Below, piece by piece: positions 1-9,072 of a stretch of 64,000 nt of DNA; position 1 is the first letter of the stretch, and every line of letters starts with the position of its first letter. Below the pieces are notes generated by a model, which ran no database searches, was not told the origin of the DNA, and saw only the letters and a program-made list of their open reading frames with translations. A program made the position numbers and the translations under genes. The DNA is from Planctomycetota bacterium. GTDB lineage: Bacteria > Planctomycetota > UBA1135 > GCA-002686595. The stretch lies in the NCBI GenBank assembly GCA_016779205.1, contig JADHOC010000015.1, forward strand, positions 1 through 64,000, in the 5' to 3' direction.

Positions 1-1411
<1,411 letters not shown>

Positions 1412-1770
1412 GGGGTTTCGTGGGGACGCGCCCGCCTGTGGGGCGGCGCGTGTGCTGATCCCAACGACAGCGAGGGAGAAAGCGGTGGTTTGGAGCGGCG
1501 CGATGCGAGTCGGACCCCTTGGGTCCGGACCGATAATCCTGTCGAGCGCCGAGGACCGCTTGTTCTGCGCGGCCCGATGACATGAACCGCGTGGGCGCGC
1601 CTCTTCAGGCGGCCTCGGCGGCGCGAGGGGCTTGGCCCTCTGCAGGAACTCTCGGCGGGGATCCCCCAGAACTCCATCCCTTTCCGTAGAGAACTGCGGA
1701 GAAACCCGGATCCGAGACCTCCTTCCACCCGATTCGATCCGTCCTCGACGCTCTGGCTAGGCTCTGGGGC
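1412..1770. other. Intergenic region between divergent helicase and crotonase genes
   Basis: About 360 bp with no convincing gene. It must contain the helicase promoter (minus) and the crotonase promoter (plus; TAGGCT at 1758-1763). A perfect inverted repeat, CGGACCC-CTT-GGGTCCG, lies at 1511-1527. It has no T-run on either side and could be an operator or an RNA hairpin in the helicase leader. No Shine-Dalgarno is obvious before either start codon. Confidence 0.5.
1758..1763 (+). promoter_or_regulatory. Putative leaderless -10 box (TAGGCT) of the crotonase gene
   Basis: TAGGCT ends 7 nt before the ATG at 1771, where a -10 element would start transcription at or next to the start codon. There is no ribosome binding site between them. 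The same geometry recurs before the genes starting at 2552, 9073, 29588 and 58357. Inferred from the sequence pattern only. Confidence 0.5.
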
Positions 1771-2514
1771 ATGATCGAACGTCAAGACCACGGTGATGTG
1801 CTGCTCCTCAGGCTCGCGCACGGCAAGGCGAGCGCCCTCGACCTGGAGCTCCTCGAGGAACTCTGCAAGGCCATGGACGAGTTCGAGGCCAGCGACGCGC
1901 GGGCCTGTGTGCTCACGGGCACCGGGAGCATCTTCTCCGCGGGCGTGGACCTGAAGCGCCTCCTGGAGGGCGGCGCGGGGTACATCGACGCCTTCCTGCC
2001 AGCCCTCGACCGGGCCATCTCGCGGCTCCTCTTCTGTGACCGGCCCCTGGTCACGGCGTGCAACGGGCACGCCATCGCAGGCGGCTGCCTGGTCGCTTGC
2101 TGCGGCGACCGGCGGCTGGGCGCCCGCGGCAAGGGACGCGTCGGCGTTCCCGAGCTGGCCGTGGGCGTGCCGTTCCCGCCCCTCGCCATCGAGCTCGTCC
2201 GCTTCTCCGTCGGCCCCCGGAACCTCCAGCGGGCGCTCTATGACGCCGCGGTTCACAGCATGGAGGACGCGCTGGAGCTGGGCTTCGTCGACGAGCTCGT
2301 GGAGGCCGAGGAGCTGGAAGAGCGAGCGATCGAGACCGCGCGCCGGCTCGCCGCGATTCCGCCCACCTCCTTCTCGTTCACCAAGCGGAGGACCCGGGAG
2401 GTCCTCCGCGGCACCGGACTGGACCCCGCCGCTTGCGACGAGGTCCGCGCCCTGTGGCAGAGCGAGGAGATCGCGGGCGCCCTCGCGGAGTACGTAGCAC
2501 GAACGCTCGGCTGA
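1771..2514 (+). CDS. Enoyl-CoA hydratase/isomerase (crotonase) family protein lacking one catalytic Glu
   Basis: A 247-residue crotonase-fold protein, expected to act on an acyl-CoA thioester in the cytoplasm. The oxyanion-hole segments SAGVDLK and AIAGGCLVA are present. In classical enoyl-CoA hydratases the GGGCELA motif supplies the first catalytic Glu (rat Glu144). Here that place is Leu107 (GGCLVA). The second Glu is kept as Glu128 in VPELAVG. A hydratase with one missing glutamate is unlikely, so an isomerase or another crotonase activity is more probable. It is followed 37 bp later by a sulfatase with its own apparent promoter, so the neighbours do not give a pathway. Family certain, substrate unknown. 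Confidence 0.85.
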   Translation: MIERQDHGDVLLLRLAHGKASALDLELLEELCKAMDEFEASDARACVLTGTGSIFSAGVDLKRLLEGGAGYIDAFLPALDRAISRLLFCDRPLVTACNGHAIAGGCLVACCGDRRLGARGKGRVGVPELAVGVPFPPLAIELVRFSVGPRNLQRALYDAAVHSMEDALELGFVDELVEAEELEERAIETARRLAAIPPTSFSFTKRRTREVLRGTGLDPAACDEVRALWQSEEIAGALAEYVARTLG

Positions 2515-2539
2515 GGGAGCCGCGCCGGGGGACTCTGCC

Positions 2540-2545
2540 TAGGAT
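2540..2545 (+). promoter_or_regulatory. Putative leaderless -10 box (TAGGAT) of the sulfatase gene
   Basis: TAGGAT ends 6 nt before the GTG at 2552 (9 nt before the ATG at 2555). The 37-bp gap after the crotonase stop contains this box and no other signal. It matches the TANNNT-N6/7-start pattern seen before four other genes in the window. Confidence 0.45.
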
Positions 2546-2551
2546 GGAGCC

Positions 2552-3967
2552 GTGATGTTCACCCACCTCCTGCTCAGCCTCGCGTGCGCCCAACAGGCAG
2601 CCCCCGCCCCCGCGTCCACGCCTGACTCCACCCAGCCCAACTTCCTGATCATCCTCGTCGATGACCTCGGCTACGGGGACCTGGGCGAGGACCTCGCCGG
2701 CATTGGCGGCCGGGAGAAGCACCGGACGCCCCACATCTCGCGCCTCGCCGCCGACGGACTCGTCCTGACCCAGGGCTACTCCGCGGCGCCCAACTGCGCG
2801 CCGAGCCGGGCGAGCCTCCAGACGGGCCGGATGACGCCCCGACACGGGATCTACACGGTGGGCACGGCCGCCCGCGGCAAGCCCCACCAGCGGGAGCTGA
2901 TCCCCGTGCAGAACACCACGGTGCTGGCTGACGAGGAGGTCACGCTGGCCGAGCACCTGGGCGTCGCCGGGTACTCCACGGCGCACCTGGGCAAGTGGCA
3001 CCTCGGGCCCGACCCCACCACCCAGGGCTACGACGTCAACGTCGCGGGCAACAAGGCCGGCCACCCGAAGTCTTACTTCTCGCCCTACAAGAACGCCGAC
3101 CTCGCGGACGGCCCCGAGGGGGAGTACCTGACCACCCGGCTCACCGACGAGGCGATCGGGCTGGTCGGTGAGCTGGAGCCGCCGTTCCTGATGCACCTCG
3201 CGTACTACTCGGTGCACACCCCCCTTCAAGCGCCGCCCGAGCGCGTCGAGGAGCGGCGCGCCGCGGGCGCCAAGAGCGCCAAGTACGCCGCCATGGTCGA
3301 GGCCCTCGATCACGAGGTCGGCCGCCTCCTCGCTGCCCTGGACGAGGCCGAACTCACGGAGGACACCGTGGTGGTCTTCACCTCTGACAACGGCGGACAC
3401 ATGCCCGTGACGAACCAGGAGATCCTCCGTGGGTACAAGGGCACCCTCGACGAGGGCGGCGTCCGCGTCCCCTGGATCGTGCGCTGGCCCGGCCGCGTGA
3501 AGCCCGGCGTCAGCGACGTGCTGGTCCACCACGTGGACCTGCTCCCCACGCTCCTCTCCCTCGCGGGCGCGGCCCCCAAGACCCCGGCGGCCCTCGACGG
3601 CGTGGACCTCTCGGCCCTCCTGACCACGGGCGCTGCTCCGCCCGAACGCCCGCTCTTCTGGCACTTCCCCTGCTACCTGCAGGGCAAGAGTGACCGCTTC
3701 GAGCACTTCAGGACGACCCCCGGCGGCGTCCTCCGCGACGGTCGCTGGAAGCTGGTGGAGTTCTTCCACCCCGGCTCCTCGGCCTCGCCGCGGGTCGAGC
3801 TCTATGACCTGGGGTCCGACCCCCTCGAGCGCACCGACCTGTCTGGCTCAGACCCCGAGCGGGCCGCTGCGATGTACGCGGACCTCGTGCGCTGGCGACG
3901 GGCCGTGGACGCCCCGGTCCCCACCGAGCCCGAGCCGAGCTTCGCGGGCTCCCGGGACGACTCCTGA
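2552..3967 (+). CDS. Exported sulfatase (arylsulfatase / GalNAc-6-sulfatase type)
   Basis: A 471-residue sulfatase that hydrolyses sulfate esters, probably of polysaccharides, outside the cytoplasmic membrane. A short hydrophobic signal sequence (residues 1-13) is followed by a Pro/Ala linker. The N-terminal metal-binding segment LIILVDDLGYGDLG and the formylglycine signature CAPSR (Cys82, counted from the GTG) are intact. HLGKWHLGP and FTSDNGGH supply further active-site residues. Cys82 would need conversion to formylglycine by a sulfatase-modifying enzyme encoded elsewhere. The start may be the GTG at 2552 or the ATG at 2555. Sulfatases are very abundant in Planctomycetota, which supports but does not prove the lineage. 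The specific substrate cannot be read from the sequence. Confidence 0.92.
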   Translation: MMFTHLLLSLACAQQAAPAPASTPDSTQPNFLIILVDDLGYGDLGEDLAGIGGREKHRTPHISRLAADGLVLTQGYSAAPNCAPSRASLQTGRMTPRHGIYTVGTAARGKPHQRELIPVQNTTVLADEEVTLAEHLGVAGYSTAHLGKWHLGPDPTTQGYDVNVAGNKAGHPKSYFSPYKNADLADGPEGEYLTTRLTDEAIGLVGELEPPFLMHLAYYSVHTPLQAPPERVEERRAAGAKSAKYAAMVEALDHEVGRLLAALDEAELTEDTVVVFTSDNGGHMPVTNQEILRGYKGTLDEGGVRVPWIVRWPGRVKPGVSDVLVHHVDLLPTLLSLAGAAPKTPAALDGVDLSALLTTGAAPPERPLFWHFPCYLQGKSDRFEHFRTTPGGVLRDGRWKLVEFFHPGSSASPRVELYDLGSDPLERTDLSGSDPERAAAMYADLVRWRRAVDAPVPTEPEPSFAGSRDDS

Positions 3968-3978
3968 GGCGGAGCCGC

Positions 3979-3994
3979 CCGGTCGCCTGACCGG
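3979..3994. terminator. Hairpin between convergent genes
   Basis: CCGGTC-gcct-GACCGG is a perfect 6-bp stem, nested in a longer imperfect GGCGGAGCC/GGCTCGCC stem (about 3969-4003). It fills the 38-bp gap between the converging sulfatase and membrane-protein genes. No T-run follows on either strand, so it would be an atypical intrinsic terminator. Confidence 0.4.
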
Positions 3995-4005
3995 AGGCTC
4001 GCCGC

Positions 4006-5100
4006 TCAGACGGAGACGTGGTACCCGTCGTCGTTGATCGGGTACTGCGGACCTCCCGGCCCCCCGATGGTCCCAGACCAGGGATCGGGGTGGGCGTCCG
4101 TGGGCACGACCAGCGCCTGGCTGACGCGCCCCGCGCAGTGGTAGTACGCCCCGCGGGTGATCTGCCGCCAGATGATCGCCAGCTGCCCGACGCCGCCAAT
4201 GGCGGCGAGGCGCCAGTACGTCGGCTCCACCTCGAAGCCCGCCTCCAGGCGCCCGTGCCACCAGCCGAGGACCCCGATCACGAACACGGCCTCGAGGAGC
4301 AGCAGGAGGGCGAGCGGACGCATCGTCTGAACCGGGTGCTTCACCATCGTCCACCAGGTCGCGAGGGCCGCGATGAGGACGGAGCGGCTGTCGCGGAGGA
4401 CGAGCCGCGTGCGCGTGTAGATGGCCCAGGCCATGACCTTGACGAACCCGATGGCCGCGAGGCCGTCCTGGATCCACCCCAGCTGCACCACGGTGCGCTC
4501 CGACTCCAGGGTCTCGAGCCGGCCCCAGTCACGCTCGGGGATCTCCATGATCCCGCCGAGCACCAGCCGCTTCCACGGGTCACCGTAGAGCAGCCAGTTC
4601 ACCAGGGCGAGGGCGACGAGGGTGAGGATCGCGACGCGGAGCATACGCCCGAAGTAACGCGCCCCGCCGAACCCGAAGCGGCGGAGGGTCTGCCGCTCAG
4701 GCTGCTCGAAGGTGACCTGGAGCCACCCCCCGGCGGCGAAGACGCCGAACAGGAACGCGATGAGCGCGAGGACCGCCCCGCCGCTGGCGACGCTCGAGTC
4801 GAGCTGCGCCAGGCCCTCGGCGTGGTCCTGGCGGAACACGGCGCCCAGCCCCATGGAGGGCGCGCCCATGCTCGAGTGCAGGTCCTGCGCCAGTTCGGCG
4901 GAGGGGTAGCGGCTCCCCACCGTGTTCTGGAAGAACGAGGCGGTCTGGAAGGCCGGAACGAGGCTCAGCAGCAGCAGGACGAGCCAGGTGCAGACCCAGA
5001 GCTTCGTGCGGAAGAACGCCGCCTTGAAGCCCCGGAGGAAGAGCCTCCAGTCCGGCCGGCTGTGGTTGTCGTGGTCGATGTTCTCGTCGTAGTTCGGCAT
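4006..5100 (-). CDS. Polytopic membrane protein of unknown function, coupled to an M1 peptidase
   Basis: A 364-residue protein with about six predicted membrane helices. The clearest are near residues 35-55, 125-150, 170-190 and 270-290. The N-terminus (MPNYDENIDHDNHS) is polar, acidic and His-rich. I do not recognise a family. The start ATG lies 4 nt after the stop of the upstream M1-peptidase gene and overlaps a GGGGGG Shine-Dalgarno inside that gene's end, so the two are translated as a pair. This suggests a shared membrane or envelope role, perhaps anchoring or a transport-linked function for the peptidase. That link is inference. Confidence 0.7.
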   Translation of the reverse strand: MPNYDENIDHDNHSRPDWRLFLRGFKAAFFRTKLWVCTWLVLLLLSLVPAFQTASFFQNTVGSRYPSAELAQDLHSSMGAPSMGLGAVFRQDHAEGLAQLDSSVASGGAVLALIAFLFGVFAAGGWLQVTFEQPERQTLRRFGFGGARYFGRMLRVAILTLVALALVNWLLYGDPWKRLVLGGIMEIPERDWGRLETLESERTVVQLGWIQDGLAAIGFVKVMAWAIYTRTRLVLRDSRSVLIAALATWWTMVKHPVQTMRPLALLLLLEAVFVIGVLGWWHGRLEAGFEVEPTYWRLAAIGGVGQLAIIWRQITRGAYYHCAGRVSQALVVPTDAHPDPWSGTIGGPGGPQYPINDDGYHVSV

Positions 5101-5104
5101 CGGA

Positions 5105-7561
5105 TCAGCCCCCCACCGCCATGAACCACTGAAGCACGCTCGCGGCGCGCGCCGCGGCGCGCTCGCCCCACCGGGATGGCGCGAGCTTGTCCCGCTCGGC
5201 GAACCACTGGTTGTCCGACATGTCTCGGTCGAGGAACCACAGGCGCTCGGGGTCGATGACGACCGAGGTCACCTTCCGCGTGTCCGCCGCCAGGGGCAAG
5301 CGCCACCAGTTCTTCTCTCCCTGCAGCTCGCGGGTCCACTCGAAGGTGACCTTCTCGCCGTCCTCGTAGGCGACCTGCACCTTCACGGGCAGGATCAGGT
5401 CCCCTCGCCTGCGGAGGACCACGTCGGGGACCCAGGGGCGCTTGGGGGCGTCGGGCTCCTCGGCGGCCTCGTCGTCCGCGGCCTCCTCGGCCGCAGCCGC
5501 GCTGGCCAACGCCTCGGGAGAGCAGTCCGACGTCCACGACCCGTCCTCACAGCGGAACCAGCCCGCGGACTTCGGGTCCTGGGTCTGAGCGACGGCGCAG
5601 CTCCAATCGACCGTCTTGGTCGAGCGGAAGACGTCCTCGAAGTACCACTGGATGTCCACGTCCGCGCCCTCCTGGAAGGCGAGGTAGAAGTCCTCGGGGT
5701 AAGGGTGCCGGTAGCGCCAGTCCTGGGCGAACTTCCGCATGCCCCGCAGGAACGCGTCGCGGCCCACGAGCGCCTGGAGCGAACGCAGGGCCACGGCGGT
5801 GTGCGGGTAGCTGTTGGTGCTGTAGCTCGTGCGGTCGACGTAGTCCCACACGTTCCGCTCGATGGGGTCCGACTCGGGGTCCCGCAGGTAGCTGGACCTG
5901 TCGCCCCAGCGAGGGTCGGTGACCTGCTCGACGAAGGTCAGCTGCGGCTGGTCCCTCCAGAACCGCACGAACGGCGAGGCCGTGAGCGGGCGGGCCTGGA
6001 TCTGCCGTGGCGCGAGCCACTGGAGGTCCCCACCGAGGCGGACGTCCAGCTTGTCGAGGCCCAGGCGGATCGGATTGCGGAACCCGACGCTCTGGAGCGA
6101 GATGTTGCCCTCGAGCGAGCGGGTCCCGGGCGCCGCCGAGGGAGGGACCCCCCAGACGGGCAGCTTGCTGTAGGCCGTGGAGGCCCTGCGGGTGCCGTAC
6201 TCACGGAAGAGGGTCTCGCTGTCGCTGAAGGAGTTGAACCCCTCGTCCAGCCAGGCCGCCTCGGGCTCGTTGTTCCCCACCAGCCCGTACCAGAACTGGT
6301 GGCCGGCCTCGTGCACGGTGACGGACTCGGGGGTGTACATGCGCGGCCGGGTCAGCATCCGCGAACCGCACGTGAAGATCGTCGGGTACTCCATCCCCCC
6401 GGCGGCGCGCGCCCCCCAGGCGGGGTCCACGGCGGTGACCTCCGAGTACGGATAGGGCCCGTACCAGAGGCCGTAGTAGAAGAGGGTGGCGCAGGTGGCC
6501 CGCCAGTGACGCTCGGCCTGCCCCTCGTGCTCGGGGTGCACCATGACGCGCACCAGCACGTCGCGCCCCGCGAGCGCCGCCGGCTCCACGCCAAGGGCCC
6601 CCGCGACCTCCGCGACCTCGTCCTCGTGGCGGCTCGCCCACTCGTTCCACACGAAGGGCTTCTCGAACACCACGTAGTCCGGGTCCGCGGTCCAGGCGAA
6701 GCCATGGACCCGGGGCGGGAGCCCCGAACCCTGGGCCGCCACCGGGTCCGCGTACTCCTGGTCCTCGGGAGCCGGCGCGATGTACCGCTCCGAATACCGT
6801 CCATCGTCCAGCGCCTCGGCGGACACCCGCTTGCCCGAAGCGGCGATCTTGCGCGTGTACTCCGCGGGCAGGTCGAGCGTCACGTCGTACGTCCCGTAGT
6901 CCGCGTAGAACTCGGTGTTCATGTAGAAGGGGTGCGCCCTCCAGCCCCTGCCCCCCTCGTAGACGGCGAGCTTGGGGAACCAGTGGCTGAGGAAGATGAA
7001 GTCCCCCTTCGTCCCGGTCCTCCGCAGAACCCGCGGGAGGCGCGAGTCCCACTCGATGTCCACCGTCACCTCGCCGCCCGCCGGGACGGGCTCGGGCAGG
7101 TCCACGCTGAACAGCGTCCGGTCGAGCGGCGCCCGGGAGTCGGGCACCCGGAAGGTCACGGCGTCCGTGAGGTCCACGTCACCGACCTTGAGGGACCGGA
7201 TCTCCTGCCAACCGAAGCCCCGGTCGACCTTGGTCCCGCGGAGGCGGCCCTTGGCCTCGGTCATGTGGAGGCTGCGGTTGTTGGCGTAGGCGTTCAGATA
7301 GAGGTGGAACCAGAGGTCGCTGACCTCCTCACCGGATCCGTTCCGCCAGGTCAGGCTCATGGTGCCCGTCAGCTGCTTCTGCACCCCGTCATCGAGGTCG
7401 TCGGGCTCGGCGTCGTCCACCCGCGCCCGAATCACGTAGTCCGCCTCGGAGGATCGGCCGTCTCCCGCGTCCTGCGCCGGCGGGTGGGGAGAGGCGGAGG
7501 CGGTGGCTGACAGCAGGGTCAGCAGGAGGCCGGCGGAAGCCGAGGAGAAGCAGAGAGCCAT
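5105..7561 (-). CDS. Exported M1-family zinc metallopeptidase
   Basis: An 818-residue secreted or periplasmic peptidase. A signal peptide (residues 1-23, ending near ASA) precedes an N-terminal beta-rich domain. The catalytic domain has GGMEY (the counterpart of the GAMEN exopeptidase loop) and HEAGH (His417, Glu418, His421), followed by 18 residues and Glu440, the third zinc ligand. An acidic Ala/Glu-rich linker (about residues 680-705) separates the catalytic part from a C-terminal beta domain. It resembles the large extracellular M1 group, not cytoplasmic PepN, which is encoded separately at 50671-53322. It probably forms an operon with the downstream membrane protein (4-nt gap). Confidence 0.9.
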   Translation of the reverse strand: MALCFSSASAGLLLTLLSATASASPHPPAQDAGDGRSSEADYVIRARVDDAEPDDLDDGVQKQLTGTMSLTWRNGSGEEVSDLWFHLYLNAYANNRSLHMTEAKGRLRGTKVDRGFGWQEIRSLKVGDVDLTDAVTFRVPDSRAPLDRTLFSVDLPEPVPAGGEVTVDIEWDSRLPRVLRRTGTKGDFIFLSHWFPKLAVYEGGRGWRAHPFYMNTEFYADYGTYDVTLDLPAEYTRKIAASGKRVSAEALDDGRYSERYIAPAPEDQEYADPVAAQGSGLPPRVHGFAWTADPDYVVFEKPFVWNEWASRHEDEVAEVAGALGVEPAALAGRDVLVRVMVHPEHEGQAERHWRATCATLFYYGLWYGPYPYSEVTAVDPAWGARAAGGMEYPTIFTCGSRMLTRPRMYTPESVTVHEAGHQFWYGLVGNNEPEAAWLDEGFNSFSDSETLFREYGTRRASTAYSKLPVWGVPPSAAPGTRSLEGNISLQSVGFRNPIRLGLDKLDVRLGGDLQWLAPRQIQARPLTASPFVRFWRDQPQLTFVEQVTDPRWGDRSSYLRDPESDPIERNVWDYVDRTSYSTNSYPHTAVALRSLQALVGRDAFLRGMRKFAQDWRYRHPYPEDFYLAFQEGADVDIQWYFEDVFRSTKTVDWSCAVAQTQDPKSAGWFRCEDGSWTSDCSPEALASAAAAEEAADDEAAEEPDAPKRPWVPDVVLRRRGDLILPVKVQVAYEDGEKVTFEWTRELQGEKNWWRLPLAADTRKVTSVVIDPERLWFLDRDMSDNQWFAERDKLAPSRWGERAAARAASVLQWFMAVGG

Positions 7562-7662
7562 ACCCGCCAGTTTGTGGCGCGTCCGTCAACCGCACAACCC
7601 AGGGCGTTTCCTCGCTGGCGGCCTCCCCGAATCGGGCCTTCGCTGCCGGGCAGCGCCAGCCC

Positions 7663-8229
7663 TCAGAGGGGGATCGCGATGAGCAGCTCGAAGAAGTCGA
7701 AGCCCGGGAAGCCGGCCTGCTGCCACCGGACCGTGAACGACTCCCCTCCGTAGCCCGGCAGGGACGGGGCCGACCCCGGTCCGAGCCCCTGACAGCCCGC
7801 GAAGATCACCTCGACGTCAGGGGCGAGGGCCGCCTTGAATCGGCTGTCGATGGCGCAGCCCAGGATCTTGCCGCACTCATGGATGGCCGCCTTGTCCTCC
7901 TCGTTGGGCGCCTTGCGGGCGCTCATGGCCCGGATCTCGTCCGCCGGCAGCGTCTGAAGCCCGCCGGAGAGAATCAGGGCGTACTCGAGCGGGACCTGGA
8001 CGAAGCCCGCGCGGGTCCCCATCGCGGTCCGAAAGCCGAGCTTGAAGGCCACTCGGACCTCCTCCTCGGCGCCCGGCAGGCCCGGGTGAACCGAGTCGAG
8101 CAGCAGCGGCTCCTCCAACGAGAAGGGCATGACGAGGCCGATCGTGTCGGCGAATTCCTCGGAGATGATGTCCAGCAAGGCTGTGGCATCGGCGTCCTGG
8201 AAGAAGCTCGGCTCCTGTCGTGTCTGCAT
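7663..8229 (-). CDS. CheC/CheX/FliY-like protein (degenerate CheY-P phosphatase fold)
   Basis: A 188-residue cytoplasmic protein. After a phenylalanine-rich start, the segment LILSGGLQTLPADEI, followed about 15 residues later by AAIHECGKILGCAIDS, reads like the CheC/FliY helix pair (..GG....P..E.. then ..E.GN.(M/I)(M/A)G). In active CheC/CheX phosphatases the motif ends E-x2-N. Here the Asn position is Lys, so phosphatase activity is doubtful. The ATG at 8229 is preferred over an upstream GTG at 8262. The gene stands alone and close to the flagellar locus. It could modulate chemotaxis or bind the switch. Homology is by motif only. Confidence 0.55.
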   Translation of the reverse strand: MQTRQEPSFFQDADATALLDIISEEFADTIGLVMPFSLEEPLLLDSVHPGLPGAEEEVRVAFKLGFRTAMGTRAGFVQVPLEYALILSGGLQTLPADEIRAMSARKAPNEEDKAAIHECGKILGCAIDSRFKAALAPDVEVIFAGCQGLGPGSAPSLPGYGGESFTVRWQQAGFPGFDFFELLIAIPL

Positions 8230-8572
8230 GGCAGGGGGCCCCTTCGAGCCCTTGGGCTGCACATCGACCTCGGCGCCCCCCCCGGTTGATGCTCACCAGG
8301 ATTCGCACCCGGTCCCGGGCTCGATCTGGGGCACGGTCCTGCAACGAGCACGCTCCGGCGCTGAGACACCGCGAGCCCCGCTCCTTATCCCCCTGGGGGG
8401 GCTGGATGAACGGCCAGGAGGTTTCTTCGGATTCGTTCTCAAGCTCAGCCCTCAGATTCCGATCACCCCTCTGGCGGAATTTTCTTCGTGCCAATGAGAA
8501 GCCCGCTGCCCAAGCCGACCGCGAGGTCGGTTGCCTGCTCGCCTGTCGAGCGCCCTCCAAGGAGGGGAAACC
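8230..8572. other. Intergenic region between divergent CheC-like and FlgM-like genes
   Basis: About 340 bp with no gene I can support. It contains the starts of both flanking genes. On the minus strand a TGGCACG box (8490-8484) looks like a sigma-54 -24 element but has no TTGC at the -12 position. A clear Shine-Dalgarno (AAGGAGGGG) ends the region before the FlgM-like gene. A G/C-run (8277-8284) precedes the CheC-like gene. Confidence 0.4.
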
Positions 8573-8905
8573 ATGGAACTCAGGAACAACAACCAGGGCG
8601 ATCTCCCGCCCGCGAACCGTTACGCCGACATCCGGCAGGTGACGGAGTCGCGGAACGCGGAGCTCCAAGAGACCGTTGACCGGGTCAGAAAAAGCGTAGA
8701 AGAGCGCCAGGAGCAGACGGAGCAGCTGGGCAAGAGCCTGGACTCCATCGAGCTCTCCGAGGGCGCAAAGAACTTCGTCGAGGAAGCAAGCAGCGGCCGC
8801 AGTGAGCGGATCGCCCAGCTTCGAGCTGCCGTCGAGGACGGCTCTCTCTTCGATCGCGACCGTCTGGCCCGCGCTGCGGAACGCCTTCTGAGCGACTCCG
8901 TCTGA
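8573..8905 (+). CDS. flgM: FlgM-like anti-sigma-28 protein
   Basis: A 110-residue, hydrophilic, mostly helical protein. The C-terminal segment (about residues 78-108), GRSERIAQLRAAVEDGSLF followed by RDRLARAAERLLSD, matches the FlgM C-terminal pattern R..RV..LR.AI..G.Y.VD...IA..LL that wraps sigma-28. The N-terminal half is longer than usual and looks like a coiled coil. FlgM holds FliA inactive until it is exported through the completed hook. FliA is encoded here at 14565-15329, and FlgM usually sits apart from it. A strong SD (AAGGAGGGG) 5 nt before the ATG fixes the start. Confidence 0.7.
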   Translation: MELRNNNQGDLPPANRYADIRQVTESRNAELQETVDRVRKSVEERQEQTEQLGKSLDSIELSEGAKNFVEEASSGRSERIAQLRAAVEDGSLFDRDRLARAAERLLSDSV

Positions 8906-9060
8906 CCCGAGACGAAGCCCGTACGAGCCGCAGCGATCCTCTCCTGGACCGCTGCGGCGGAAGTCGTTGGTCCATGTTCCGGCTCCCCGGCCGTCGATCG
9001 GACGCCGCCCCCACGGAGGGCCGGGCCTGTCCAAGGCACCGCAGATCGCCGCGGTGCTGA

Positions 9061-9066
9061 TAGGCT
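9061..9066 (+). promoter_or_regulatory. Putative leaderless -10 box (TAGGCT)
   Basis: TAGGCT ends exactly 6 nt before the ATG at 9073, with no ribosome binding site between. It is identical in sequence to the box before the crotonase gene at 1758. Confidence 0.5.
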
Positions 9067-9072
9067 CCGGCC

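Noticed and set aside
1511..1527. Intrinsic terminator at CGGACCC-CTT-GGGTCCG
   Set aside because: It lies upstream of both divergent genes and has no T-run, so there is no transcript for it to end; kept only as an inverted repeat.
5705..7510. 601-codon plus-strand open frame
   Set aside because: Antisense shadow of the M1 peptidase; composition is Val/Gly/Arg/His-rich with no domain, while the minus strand has HEAGH and a signal peptide.
8484..8490. TGGCACG box on the minus strand as a third sigma-54 promoter (for the CheC-like gene)
   Set aside because: The -12 position reads AAAT where TTGC is required, so spacing and sequence both fail.
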